A stretch of DNA of 27,667 bases from Pectinatus sp. (GCA_020025135.1 JAHHSQ010000021.1:1-27667), one strand, 5' to 3'. Numbered from the stretch's first letter, positions 1 to 8,613 are shown. The notes: generated from the sequence alone by a model not told the origin. A program made the numbers and translations.

Positions 1-33
1 ACCACATTCCGGACAATTTTTTAATTCTCCCAT
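1..33 (-). CDS. 5' end of YvyF/TIGR03826-like zinc-ribbon protein gene (partial)
   Basis: Only the first codons are in the window; the gene runs off the left edge. It reads MGELKNCPECG, the start of a CxxC zinc knuckle. Small flagellar-region proteins of the YvyF type begin this way, and in Bacillus yvyF lies directly after comFC, the same order as here. An upstream in-frame ATG at position 42 would add three residues. The purine-rich GGAAG touches that upstream ATG but lies 9 nt before the chosen one, so I prefer the later start. The identity is an inference from 11 codons plus neighbourhood. The IS-derived element at 115-395 separates it from comF. Confidence 0.45.
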   Translation of the reverse strand, partial: MGELKNCPECG

Positions 34-114
34 ATCGCTCATCTTCCTTTTCTTTGTATTATTTGGTAAATGCCAACTGACACCCTTTTGCATTATCTAT
101 ATAATCAAGGATTT

Positions 115-395
115 TTGACATACTCCCCACGGCTAAAGCTGGGGAATTCTGGGATATTAGCGAACCTTGCCTACTGAAATAGCAGGTCTTACGAGTTCTC
201 TCCACAATGGACAATGCCCTGCCCATTTTTATGATTAGATTTGTATATTATCTTGCTCATGTCTATACAATAACATACAGATATATAACTTGCAACTATA
301 TACTATAATCCACCTTCAATTTCTTACGCAAATTCGGTGGATATGCCTTATATCCCCATGCCTAAAGGCAGGGGCTTTACGGCACTTGTGGTAAC
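115..395 (-). mobile_element. Non-autonomous IS200/IS605-type element (MITE-like remnant)
   Basis: The outer end (115-165) is an imperfect hairpin, CCCCACGGCTAAAGCTGGGG, followed by a block ending GCGAACCTT. The same block, with two or three substitutions, is present at 27614-27667. Related blocks occur at 8436-8560 and 12415-12530. Such hairpins typify the right ends of IS200/IS605 tnpB elements. At the far side are two adjacent hairpins, 339-355 (GGATAT/ATATCC) and 354-374 (CCCC-TGCC/GGCA-GGGG), another typical IS605-type end. No transposase is left: the 230 bp between the ends has no ORF worth calling. The outer boundaries are approximate because this family makes no target duplication. 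Confidence 0.65.
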
Positions 396-489
396 TTCCC
401 ACTAAAAACGAGAAGTACACAGATTTCCTTGTTATTAGGCCAGATGAAACACTATCCTCAAACAACCAAAACAGCAAACCTACACGATA

Positions 490-1158
490 CTACGCATTAC
501 TGACCAATGCCAAACCATAAATCTGTCGATGCCCCGCCCTTCTAAGAACCAGCGCTGCAGTTTGCATGGTAATGCCAGTTGTAAAAACATCATCCAGCAA
601 GAGTAGCCCACTTTCTTTCGGCATCCTCTCTTGACCTACATAAGAAAAGGCGCCTCGCAAATTACTAGCACGTTCTCTTCTGTTCAGTCGATATTGTGGT
701 ACAGTTTCTTTCACACGCTCTAAAAGGATACTTTTTTGCATCTGCCACTGTTTCAGCAAAGCAATAAAAAGTAATTCTGTCTGATTAAATCCTCTCAACT
801 GCAATTTCTTGTGGTGCAAAGGAATATATACGGCCTTTTCGCCAAGTAAGGAATCCATAAATGGCACCTTATTGGCCGTATGTTTGATAAAAAAATGAAG
901 CGATGGCAAAACAGTCATATCCTGTTGATATTTTAATCGTTTTAAAAGTTTTTGTAAAGTATCACTATATGTTCCCAAAGCCCATATATCAGTCAAATAT
1001 TTATTTTGCTGAACTGTCAATGGCAAACGACGTACTTTTTGTTCTCTTTGTAAACAGGGAAAACACCACTCCCCAATCTCTTCTACTAACTTGTTACAAC
1101 AAGGGCAAGTTGGTGGGTAAAAAAAATTTAAAAGCTGTTGCCAAACATTAAATCCCAT
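490..1158 (-). CDS. comF: ComF family phosphoribosyltransferase-like competence protein
   Basis: A 222-residue protein of normal length for ComF/ComFC. The N-terminus carries a four-cysteine zinc site (C18, C21, C32, C35). The C-terminus has the PRPP-binding loop LLLLDDVFTTGITM of type I phosphoribosyltransferases. ComF proteins act in the cytosol in natural transformation, coupled to the ComFA helicase; the enzymatic substrate is unsettled. GGTGAGAT lies just before the ATG and fits a ribosome site. It starts 20 bp after the recD2 stop and is probably co-transcribed with it. No comFA is present in the window. Confidence 0.9.
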   Translation of the reverse strand: MGFNVWQQLLNFFYPPTCPCCNKLVEEIGEWCFPCLQREQKVRRLPLTVQQNKYLTDIWALGTYSDTLQKLLKRLKYQQDMTVLPSLHFFIKHTANKVPFMDSLLGEKAVYIPLHHKKLQLRGFNQTELLFIALLKQWQMQKSILLERVKETVPQYRLNRRERASNLRGAFSYVGQERMPKESGLLLLDDVFTTGITMQTAALVLRRAGHRQIYGLALVSNA

Positions 1159-1178
1159 ATCTCACCAAACTTTCTTCA

Positions 1179-2060
1179 CTAAAGCTGATGTGTCAATCTT
1201 TCTGCCAAAAGAGTGTATCTCTTTTGCATGCGATTATTAGAAATAGCCGTATACAGAGCCTTTTCATCGCCGATGAGAATGACTTTTTCCTTGGCTCTAG
1301 TAATCGCTGTGTATAATAAATTGCGCTGTAACATAATGAAATGACTCCTGACCAATGGCAATATCACGACTTTATATTCACTACCTTGACTTTTATGCAC
1401 ACTCATCGCATATGCTAAAGTCAATTCTCCGTATTCTTTGGGCAAATAAGTCACATCACGACCAGAAAACTCCACTATTATTCTATCAACATCGATATAG
1501 CTGATAAAACCGATATCACCATTAAAGACATTTTTTTCATAATTATTTTTGATTTGCATCACCTTGTCTCCAGCGCGAAGCGTTTGTAAGGTCGTAACAT
1601 ATTCTGCTTTATCTGCGCTTGCTGGATTGAAGTTTTCCTGCAATAATTTATTTAAATTACTCACACCACATACCTGCCGATGCATCGGCGCTAAAACCTG
1701 AACATCCAACATAGAACAATTTTCTTTAATTTCTAATTGTGCCAATTCAATTATTTTATTGGCTACTTCTTCTTCATCATTAATTGGCAAAAAAACAAAA
1801 TCTCTGCCCTTTAGATTATTAGGTTTTCTACCAGCGTTAATGGCATGCGCATTCTTTACTATCAAGCTCTCTTCCAGCTGTCTGAAAATAACTTCTAACT
1901 TAACGTAAGGAACCGTCTGAGAGCGCAAAATATCTTTTAAAACTGAACCAGCTCCAACTGCTGGCAATTGGTCAGAATCTCCGACTAAAACCAACCGGCA
2001 ATTAGATGGTACAGCGTTGAGAAAATGTTGCATTAAGACAATATCTATCATTGAAACTTC
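1179..2060 (-). CDS. recD2: RecD2 helicase, 3' exon (C-terminal 293 residues)
   Basis: This is the C-terminal part of the recD2 gene, which continues from 2516-3790 after removal of a group I intron. It begins EVSMIDIVLMQHFL, the second half of the Walker B/motif II region. It then has LVLVGDSDQLPAVG (motif III) and, near the end, SVHKSQGSEY and LLYTAITRAKEKV (motifs V and VI of superfamily 1 helicases). The open frame extends upstream into the intron as far as an ATG at 2075, but those five codons are intron sequence. Joined to the first exon it gives a 718-residue protein, normal for RecD2. The frame is intact to its stop, so this is not a decayed gene. comF follows after 20 bp. Confidence 0.9.
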   Translation of the reverse strand, partial: EVSMIDIVLMQHFLNAVPSNCRLVLVGDSDQLPAVGAGSVLKDILRSQTVPYVKLEVIFRQLEESLIVKNAHAINAGRKPNNLKGRDFVFLPINDEEEVANKIIELAQLEIKENCSMLDVQVLAPMHRQVCGVSNLNKLLQENFNPASADKAEYVTTLQTLRAGDKVMQIKNNYEKNVFNGDIGFISYIDVDRIIVEFSGRDVTYLPKEYGELTLAYAMSVHKSQGSEYKVVILPLVRSHFIMLQRNLLYTAITRAKEKVILIGDEKALYTAISNNRMQKRYTLLAERLTHQL

Positions 2061-2515
2061 CTGAACCTCAGCCAACTGTCATTCTCTCACTTCAGTTGTG
2101 CGAGACACTGTTCACACAAAGGCGCTACCCTCCATGCAGTTTTCTTAGAAACTTCTTTGGTTTTTACCAAAGCACAGACTATATCTTATCCTGCGGCTTC
2201 ACCCGCTCAGGCCTGTCCTTATCCCCGACCAATCACTTGTCAGGTACTCCTCCCCAGAGGATAGTCGTTGAACGTTTCTCTCTTCGAGATTTCGTTGCTG
2301 ATTGCCCATTTAGAAACATTTAGGTTTTAACCATCTGCCATGTCACTAGTTTTTTTCGTTTTCACCGCGCTAACACAAGACCTATTTCAGTCTTCCGCCG
2401 TCGCCCAATGACCTTTAGGGGTTTCCAGCAATTAAAACAGTATATTGTTTTACTACTCTATGTACTCATTTCTAAATACACTGACCACAGAACCATTACC
2501 TAAATGGTCCTTTTA
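2061..2515 (-). ncRNA. Group I intron in recD2 (455 nt)
   Basis: The core strands are all present on the minus strand: P4 strands AATTGCTGG (2425-2433) and AATCAGCAAC (2294-2303), and P7 strands CGTTCAACGACTATCC (2259-2274) and AAGATATAGTC (2177-2187). The 5' exon ends in ...CTTGAT. Its TTGAT pairs with the guide GTCAG at 2481-2485, including the U.G wobble required at the splice site. The intron ends in TTCAG, with the terminal G expected. Excision joins GAT to GAA and restores ILD-EVSM of RecD2 exactly. The first intron codon is TAA, so ribosomes stop at the splice site. No homing endonuclease is encoded; the only ORF inside is antisense and featureless. Splice sites rest on frame restoration, P1 pairing and the alignment of four copies. 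Confidence 0.9.
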
Positions 2516-3790
2516 ATCAAGTATAATCGCATCTGCTTCTAACGGTTCCTCGCTATCACGCTGAAATATCGAACCGTTATCGGCTTCATTTATTTCACCC
2601 GTCGCTTCCAATAACCGATGCATAGTGGAAGCCTTCTTGCCGGTCGACTCACTCAATCTTTTAGCAGCTCTTCCTGTGGGAGCACCCAAAATAACCTTTT
2701 GCCCCAAGTGCTCTAATACGGCAATCATCCCCCGTACCACGGTTGTTTTTCCCGTTCCTGGACCACCAGTCAATACCAAAATGCCCGTATTTAGCATTTC
2801 TTCAATCGCCTGTTTTTGACCTAGAGATAATTTTAAATGACAATCCAACTCCCAGCGTTCAATTATTTCCCCTGCATCATCTGCTGGCAATTTTTCAACG
2901 TTATCTCTTATTTCTTCAAGGCGTTCTGCTACTTCTCGCTCAGCTTGATACAAATAATAAGGATAGATGAGGTTTTCTCCGCCCATGTATTCATAGGCAA
3001 ATCTTTCTCTCTCTAAGCTATCCTTTAAAGCCAAATTAACTTCTTCCTTTTCTACACCGAGCATCCTGGCAACGCGGTTTATAAGTTCCATTTCCGGCAA
3101 ACAACAATGTCCCTTTAAAACTATCTGTTGTAGATAAAAATCAAGGCCAAAAATGAGGCGTTGCCTATCATTTTTTTCTATGCCCAAAGATTGCGCCAGT
3201 TGGTCAGCCAAAGTAAAACCAATGCCTGAAATATCTGCTGCTAACTGATATGGATTTTGCTCCATAATTTCCATGGCTCTAGAACCATAACTGGCAAAGA
3301 TACGCCCAGCATACGCACCAGAAATGCCGTGTTCTTCCAGCCAAAGTATAATTTCTCGCAACTCACCTTCTTCCTCATAAGAAGAAACAATTTTTTGTAA
3401 GGTCTTTTTACCAATACCAGAAATTTGCAACAATTTTTCTGGCTCAAGTTCAATTACGCGTAAGGTGTCCTCGCCAAACATATCAACTATTTTTCTGGCC
3501 ACCACTGGGCCAATTCCCTTAATCCGCCCACTCGATAAAAATTTTTCAATGGCCTGCGTACTGTTTGGTTTTCTAGTAGTCATAGTAGTCACTTTAAATT
3601 GTGGACCAAAGCGAGGATGTTCTATCCACTCTCCGTGCGCCGTAAATTCTTGACCGATGAGTGGTGGGGGAGTATGTATCGTCATAGTAACGGATTGACC
3701 TTCCGGTAATTTTTGCACACGAAAAACAGAAAAGTCTCCCTGTTGACTAGAAAATACAATTCGTTCTACTACACCGTCTATTTTTTCCAT
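2516..3790 (-). CDS. recD2: RecD2 helicase, 5' exon (N-terminal 425 residues)
   Basis: RecD2 is a 5'-3' DNA helicase of superfamily 1 that acts in DNA repair and replication in bacteria lacking RecBC. This exon holds the N-terminal OB-like region, tandem helix-hairpin-helix segments (IKGIGPVVARKI, ISGIGKKTLQKI) and the Walker A motif GGPGTGKT at residues 342-349. It ends at ADAIILD, the first half of Walker B, and is followed at once by TAA, the first bases of the intron. The rest of the protein is at 1179-2060. The start MEKIDGVVERI matches the family's N-terminus, but no Shine-Dalgarno sequence precedes it: the 20 bases upstream are A-rich. A second group I intron ends 10 nt before this ATG. 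Together these suggest translation depends on the upstream gene or on splicing. Confidence 0.9.
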
Positions 3791-3799
3791 TTTGCTATT

Positions 3800-4289
3800 C
3801 TGTTAAATTTTCCACATAATTTCTCACGCCCAACTAGCTTCCAAGCAGTTGCCGATAGAGAAATTATTTTTGTTCGCACCGCTTCGCCTGAACGATGCCG
3901 TCCATATTAGGACTGCTCACACTTTCGCATGAGTGCAGACTATATCTTCACCCTGAAAATCAGGGGCAGTATTTTTCTTCCGCCCTTCACTTGCGGTTTT
4001 ACTCTCCCTCAAGGAGATAGTCGTTGAAGGTTTCTCCTACCGTTTATAGCAAGCGGGTTAGAGATTTCCCTGCTAAACACCCATTTATCAGCACTTAGGA
4101 CATATCTTAATTACATCCAACTTCTACTTGTAACAAAATATGCTTTTTTTCACCTTATGCTATCCTTATATTTTTTCTGCTTTCGCCCCGCGGAGAAAAT
4201 CCCAGTTTATTCTTTCGAATTGCTGTTTCGGGTTAAGGCTTTAGGGATTAAAAGCAATTAACACTGAGTTTGCACCCCTCACAGGATAC
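3800..4289 (-). ncRNA. Group I intron in the recD2 leader (490 nt)
   Basis: It has the same core strands as the other three copies: P4 at 4253-4260, the P7 strand with CAACGACTATC around 4014-4030, and AAGATATAGTC at 3938-3948. The P9-region hairpins also align with the other copies, which places the 3' splice site after TTTAACAG, 9 nt upstream of the recD2 ATG. The 5' site is inferred from P1: GCCCTTT pairs over seven positions with GAGGGGT (around 4274-4280), closing a 9-nt loop, with U.G at the cleavage point. P1 and the missing P2 differ from the other copies, so this is a diverged member. It lies between two genes, not inside one. The 5' site is less certain than the 3' site. Confidence 0.75.
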
Positions 4290-4320
4290 AAAGGGCTTCT
4301 ATAAAAATAGTTTTTTCCAT
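4279..4320 (-). other. Possible upstream ORF spanning the leader intron's 5' splice site
   Basis: An ATG lies 4 nt after the ABC-F stop codon. Unspliced, it reads MEKTIFIEALCIL and stops. If the leader intron is removed as predicted, it reads MEKTIFIEAL and stops at a TAA formed across the junction, 7 nt before the recD2 ATG. Its first ten bases, ATGGAAAAAA, are identical to those of recD2. There is no Shine-Dalgarno sequence, so translation would depend on coupling to the ABC-F stop. That it is translated is speculation; spacing and frame are what the sequence shows. Confidence 0.3.
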
Positions 4321-4324
4321 ATTA

Positions 4325-4864
4325 CTATTTAGACAGCATTGTTGCCCATTCTTTATATTTATTTTCAATTTCCAATTCCTTCGCGGCATAAAGACTGGCC
4401 ACTTCCTGACTTTTTTGAGGGTCAGCCTGTGTCGCCAAATCGTTCATGGTAAATTCTAATCCCTTTAATTCTGCTTCTAACATGGCAATTTCAGCTTCAC
4501 AGCGCAATATTTTTTCTTCTCGGGCCTTGCCATATTCATTGGCCATTTTTTCACGCTGTTTACCATGCTGCGAAGGAGATACAGTCATTTTTTTCGCAAC
4601 TTTAACACTATTTTTTGCTATTTTTTCCTGTTCTTCTCGCGCTGTTTTTTCATTTTCTGCTATCTCCGCCAATTTTCGGCCCCGGTAGTAACTATAATTT
4701 CCCTCATAAGCAGTCAAATGATGATTTGCTAATTCATAAGTAAAATTAGTCACTTTATCCAAAAAATATCTATCATGTGAGACCACCAAAAAAGTACCAG
4801 GGAAAGACATTAAGGCTTGCTCTACCGCTTCACGAGCGGGAATATCCAAATGGTTCGTCGGTTC
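4325..4864 (-). CDS. ABC-F family ATPase, 3' exon (C-terminal 179 residues)
   Basis: This is the C-terminal part of the ABC-F gene whose first exon is at 5410-6804. It opens with EPTNHLDIPAREAV, completing the second Walker B and D-loop, then LVVSHDRYFLDKV (H-loop). A long Lys/Glu-rich tail with coiled-coil character follows, as in the C-terminal domain of YdiF/Uup-type proteins. The open frame runs upstream to an ATG at 4957, but that segment is intron. The joined protein is 644 residues, usual for this subfamily. The stop is followed 4 nt later by a small upstream ORF and then the recD2 leader intron. Confidence 0.88.
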   Translation of the reverse strand, partial: EPTNHLDIPAREAVEQALMSFPGTFLVVSHDRYFLDKVTNFTYELANHHLTAYEGNYSYYRGRKLAEIAENEKTAREEQEKIAKNSVKVAKKMTVSPSQHGKQREKMANEYGKAREEKILRCEAEIAMLEAELKGLEFTMNDLATQADPQKSQEVASLYAAKELEIENKYKEWATMLSK

Positions 4865-5409
4865 CTGAACTTGCTTTGTCTTCATCGTCATTTTACGGCG
4901 CAAACTATTTTTATTAGACCATACAGACATAGTAAAATGTGGCCGTAAATTTGACAATATTATAGCAATGTATCGTTCATACCGAGGCGCTACTCTCGAT
5001 ACAGTTCTCCAAAAACTTCTTTAACTTTCGCTAAAGCACAGACTATATCTTATCCTGCAGTTTTATCTGCTCAGGTCTGTCCATATCCCCGACCAATCAC
5101 TTGTCGGGTACTCCCCTCAAGGGGGATAGTCGTTGAACGTTCTCCTATTGGGAGTTTCGTTGCTGATTGCCCATTTAAAAGCATTTAGGATTTAACCATT
5201 TGCCATATCGCTAATTTTTTCTGTTTTCACAACACTCATATCTCGGCTTTTTTCAGCCCAATATTTTCGTTTAGCGACCTTTAGGGGTTTCCAGCACTTA
5301 AAACAGTATGGGATAGGGTTTACCAACCCTATCGCTACGCACTCATTTCTAAATGCGCTGACTGATTATGCAGATGATACGCCGTAAAATGCGACCCATC
5401 TACTCGACA
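4865..5409 (-). ncRNA. Group I intron in the ABC-F gene (545 nt)
   Basis: The core is closely related to the recD2 intron: P4 strand at 5291-5300, P7 strands around 5123-5140 and at 5041-5051, and a near-identical P2 to P4 segment. The 5' exon ends CTTGAT and its TTGAT pairs with guide GTCAG at 5358-5362. The 3' end is GTTCAG. Splicing joins GAT to GAA, giving FIILD-EPTNHLD. Unlike the recD2 and mnmA copies it has no stop at its first codon; the frame runs about 24 codons into the intron. It is the longest copy because of about 90 nt extra before the 3' splice site. A 12-bp inverted repeat, CATTTTACGGCG, lies near both ends (4889-4900 and 5380-5391). No endonuclease gene. Confidence 0.9.
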
Positions 5410-6804
5410 ATCAAGAATAATAAAATTAGCACCTTCGAGCATTAATTTTAATAGTGCTAAGCGCGTCTTTTCTCCACCGGAAAGTTTGTCAAGCGGTTTT
5501 TCCACTTCCTCCCCTTTAAATAGAAAAGCACCTAAATAATTACGCGCCTGTTCATCAGAAATACCGTACCTGTACGTAATTTCCTCAAGAATACTCTGAT
5601 TTCCGCGCAATTCGTCATGGTTTTGCGAAAAATATCCCAGTTTAACTCTATTACCCAACTTGATGATGCCCCGAGCTGGCTTTAATTCGCCTATCAAAAG
5701 ACGCAATAGCGTCGTTTTGCCAGCGCCATTAAAACCAATCACACCAGCTCCATCACCCTTTCTTAAGAGCATGGATACATCTTTTAACACCGTTTCATGT
5801 GGAAAAGAAAAATCCATATGTTCCACTTCTAAGACTCGTTTAGCACATTCCATGGGCGGATGAAAAAGAAAGTAATTAAAACCACTCGCATCAGGTGGCA
5901 AAACAATACGTTCTAGCCGGTTTAACTGTTTTTCTCTCCCACGCGCCTGTTTCGATTTAACACCAGCTTTATACTTTCTGATGTATTCTTCCGTCTTACG
6001 AATATATTCTTGTTGTTTAATAAAAGCCGATTCCAAAGAAGCCCTTCGTTCCTGGCGCACGCGCATGGCCTTGCTATAATTTCCATCATAAATGTCGACC
6101 GTTTTATTAACCAACTCAATAATAGAGGTTGTCACCCTATCGAGAAAAAATCGGTCGTGAGAAATAAGCAGAATACCACCTCGGTAAGAACGGAAAAATT
6201 CTTCTAGCCATTCTATCATCTTGATATCTAAATGGTTTGTCGGTTCATCTAAAAAAAGAAAATCTGGTTCTCTTAAAAGCGCTTTTGCTAGGCGAATTCT
6301 CGTCATCTGCCCACCAGAAAAAGAATATGGTGATTTAGAAAAATCGCTCTCAGTAAACCCTAAACCATAACTGACCTTTTTTAAGCGACTCTCATAATCA
6401 TAACCGCCCAAGCGCTCAAATTCTTCTGTAACTTTTCCATATTGCCGGAGAAGTTCATCAGTTTGAGCATCAGAACTGCTTTCAATTTGTTTTTCTAGGC
6501 ATTTTTTTTGCTCTGCTAATTCCATTATATCGGAAAAAGCAGTCAACAATTCACCGTAAAGTGTATCTGCTGTAAATTTGGCTTCCTGTTCCACATAACC
6601 TATTTTGTCAGTACTATCAATTTTTACATTGCCAGCATCGTATTCTTCTTTGCCCATAATACATCGCATTAAAGTAGTTTTTCCGGCTCCATTAGCTCCA
6701 ATAATGCCAATGCGGCTGCCCTTGGCAATATCAAAGCTGACATCGTGGAACAACTCATGAGTACCAAAGGCCTTCCCCAAATTTTTAACTTGTAATAAAC
6801 TCAT
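5410..6804 (-). CDS. ABC-F family ATPase, 5' exon (N-terminal 465 residues)
   Basis: ABC-F proteins are cytosolic twin-ATPase translation factors that bind the ribosomal E site; some confer antibiotic resistance. The exon carries the complete first ATPase domain: Walker A GANGAGKTT at 36-44, signature SFSGGQ at 161-166, and Walker B with LDEPTNHLD around 185-193. The charged linker follows, then most of the second domain: Walker A GFNGAGKTT at 357-365 and signature LSGGE at 441-445. It ends at FIILD and enters the intron. No membrane segments are present. The architecture is closest to YdiF/Uup rather than to known resistance proteins; no finer assignment is possible by eye. A terminator separates it from the LCP gene upstream. 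Confidence 0.9.
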
Positions 6805-6843
6805 AGTTTTTCTCTACTTTCAACCTTCCTTTATTCGATAAAC

Positions 6844-6871
6844 AAATAGCGGAAATTTCTTTCCGCTATTT
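6844..6871 (-). terminator. Rho-independent terminator after the LCP gene
   Basis: A perfect 12-bp stem, AAATAGCGGAAA with TTTCCGCTATTT, closes a 4-nt loop. It is followed on the minus strand by a T-rich stretch and starts 8 bp after the LCP stop codon. It should isolate the LCP gene from the ABC-F gene downstream. Confidence 0.8.
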
Positions 6872-6879
6872 TAAACATC

Positions 6880-8289
6880 TCACTTTTTATAATCCAAGCC
6901 AATACGCACAATAGCCTGTCCCTTATTCAAATTAGGTCCAGTCATAATTGTACACGGGAATGGCAGACCATAAAATAAATCCGTCGCTCCCTGATTGGTA
7001 ATGATATCAGTATGCTTTTTATCTGAGGTATTGCCAGTTTCTACCGTGGAAATTTTAAAACCGCGCTTGCGCAAAATATCGGCAACTCTTGCTCCAGCCC
7101 CATCAATGCCACTGCAATTTATGACCATAACCGTTACATCTGGTGCCCGCAATTTTTCTTGCACACTTTCCGCAGTTTGAACCTGTTTTTGCTCCTTACC
7201 TTGGTCAGACGAATTTGTCTTTTGAGCGTCATTCTGTTTACTATTGCTGTCATTATTATTCTTTTCCGCAGTAGAACCAGTTTGCTTATTATTAGCGGAA
7301 CTATAATCATAAGTACCGTCGACAATTTTCAATTCTTTCGGCAAGGAAGCCTTATATTCAGCCATCAAATCATTGGTACTTGCCGTCATAGCTGGAGTCA
7401 TTTCAATACCCAATTTAGCATAAATTTCCTGCCGAGCCTTCAGGATATTTGGCAACCAATAACTGATATCACTTATATAAGCTGGCGTACCAGGGAACAT
7501 TTCAGAAGAAATAGTCTTATTACGCATATCTGGTAAAAGTTTTGCTAATTCCATCATCGTCTGGAAAGGAATATCTGTTTTTACCGTTTTACTAGCTTCT
7601 TCTACTAGTTTAGGTAATTTAGGCAATATTTCCGGTGTCAACACCTTCTTCAACACAGCATTGATAAAATATTGCTGACGACGAATACGCCCAATATCAC
7701 CTTCCGCATCGCGGAATCGAACATATTCAATCGCCTTTTTTCCATCCATATGTTGCATTCCCGGATAAAAATCAATGTGCAATCCACCATCATCATCATA
7801 AGGGTCATTATAATACATGCGTTTTTGCACATCTATGTCGACACCGCCGATATCGTTAATAATATTTTCAAAAGCCTGCATATTGACAACGATATAATAT
7901 TTCATATGGATACCAAGTAATTTTTCCACCGTTTTCTGTGTCAATGGTTCACCACCAAAAGCATAGGCAGCATTTATTTTATTGTATCCATAGCCTGGAA
8001 TCTGTACTCTGGTATCACGCGGAATAGAATATATGGAAACCGCCCCAGTCTTTTTATCAACCGTTAAGACCATGAGAGTATCACTACGTCCTACATCATC
8101 CTTACGCGTATCTACCCCCATCAGCATAATAGCTAATTTCCCTTCCTCTGGTGCTGACGGCAGTGGAGCAACTTCCCTTTGTTTTAAAAAGTGATAGGCA
8201 AAGGCAGTCACCGTCATAGCAACAAGGATAATAGCTAAAATGATAACCCGTTTATAACTTCTCTTATATCTCTTTCTCTTACAGTTCAC
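6880..8289 (-). CDS. LCP (LytR-CpsA-Psr) family cell-wall glycopolymer ligase with LytR_C domain
   Basis: A 469-residue protein with a short basic N-terminus, one membrane helix (about residues 14-32) and an external LCP domain. Visible LCP hallmarks include LMGVDTR, GRSDTLMVLTV, SIPRDTRV and, further on, GRIRRQQYFINAV, which supply the arginines and aspartates that bind the lipid pyrophosphate. A low-complexity Ser/Asn/Gln/Lys linker (about 335-375) leads to a C-terminal LytR_C domain starting near VTVMVINCSG. LCP enzymes transfer polymers from undecaprenyl pyrophosphate to peptidoglycan. The start is GTG, chosen because TTGAGGTACG precedes it by a few bases. It is a single-gene unit with its own terminator. 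Confidence 0.88.
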   Translation of the reverse strand: MNCKRKRYKRSYKRVIILAIILVAMTVTAFAYHFLKQREVAPLPSAPEEGKLAIMLMGVDTRKDDVGRSDTLMVLTVDKKTGAVSIYSIPRDTRVQIPGYGYNKINAAYAFGGEPLTQKTVEKLLGIHMKYYIVVNMQAFENIINDIGGVDIDVQKRMYYNDPYDDDGGLHIDFYPGMQHMDGKKAIEYVRFRDAEGDIGRIRRQQYFINAVLKKVLTPEILPKLPKLVEEASKTVKTDIPFQTMMELAKLLPDMRNKTISSEMFPGTPAYISDISYWLPNILKARQEIYAKLGIEMTPAMTASTNDLMAEYKASLPKELKIVDGTYDYSSANNKQTGSTAEKNNNDSNSKQNDAQKTNSSDQGKEQKQVQTAESVQEKLRAPDVTVMVINCSGIDGAGARVADILRKRGFKISTVETGNTSDKKHTDIITNQGATDLFYGLPFPCTIMTGPNLNKGQAIVRIGLDYKK

Positions 8290-8435
8290 AATCGTACCTC
8301 AATATAAATGTTATAGTGGAGTATGAATTTCCAACGATTTAAGTTGTGAAATTCGCGAGTTTTTCCGAAAAAATCCTTTTTTAAGACGTTTCAGCCATTT
8401 TACACGTTCCACATATGCGCTGTTCTTTCCCTTTT

Positions 8436-8560
8436 GGCATACTACCACGAATAAATTCGTGAGTCTCTATAATACAAGCGAAAATAACCTTTCATAATGA
8501 ATAGGTCTTAACCTTTTATCTCCTAATGGACACTACCTTTCCCACTTATGATTAAGCTGA
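8436..8560 (-). mobile_element. IS200/IS605-type right-end remnant
   Basis: A hairpin, CCACGAATAAATTCGTGAG, is followed by a degenerate copy of the block seen at 115-240 and 12415-12530. Shared pieces include the AGGTCTTA and TAATGGACA motifs in the same order and spacing. No coding sequence is left. It occupies most of the 324-bp interval between the LCP gene and bofA; the remainder (8290-8435) shows nothing I can name beyond an AT-rich region that probably holds the LCP promoter. Confidence 0.5.
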
Positions 8561-8576
8561 TTTATTAATTACCACA

Positions 8577-8610
8577 AAAAAAGCTGCAGAAAATATTTCC
8601 TGCAGCTTTT
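8577..8610 (-). terminator. Terminator after bofA
   Basis: Stem AAGCTGCAG/CTGCAGCTT (8581-8589 and 8600-8608), with A-rich flanks that give a T-run on the minus strand. It lies just downstream of the bofA stop and ends the dnaX-ybaB-recR-bofA unit. Confidence 0.8.
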
Positions 8611-8613
8611 GAT

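Noticed and set aside
2051..2323. A 90-codon plus-strand ORF within the recD2 intron, possible homing endonuclease
   Set aside because: It is antisense to the ribozyme core, has no LAGLIDADG, GIY-YIG or HNH motif, and its residues follow the conserved RNA strands.
1179..3790. recD2 as a broken pseudogene in two pieces
   Set aside because: Both parts are intact in frame, and removing 2061-2515 restores the conserved Walker B exactly. The inserted sequence has a complete group I core. The same applies to the ABC-F gene and mnmA.
3800..3935. 3' exon of an unknown gene ending over the recD2 start (35 open codons)
   Set aside because: Alignment of the P9-region hairpins with the other three introns places this stretch inside the intron, with the 3' splice site at 3800.
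2061..5409. IStron (group I intron fused to IS605 tnpA/tnpB)
   Set aside because: No tnpA or tnpB sequence lies in any of the four introns, and the IS605-type ends in the window are at separate loci. A distant origin from IStrons is possible but not shown.
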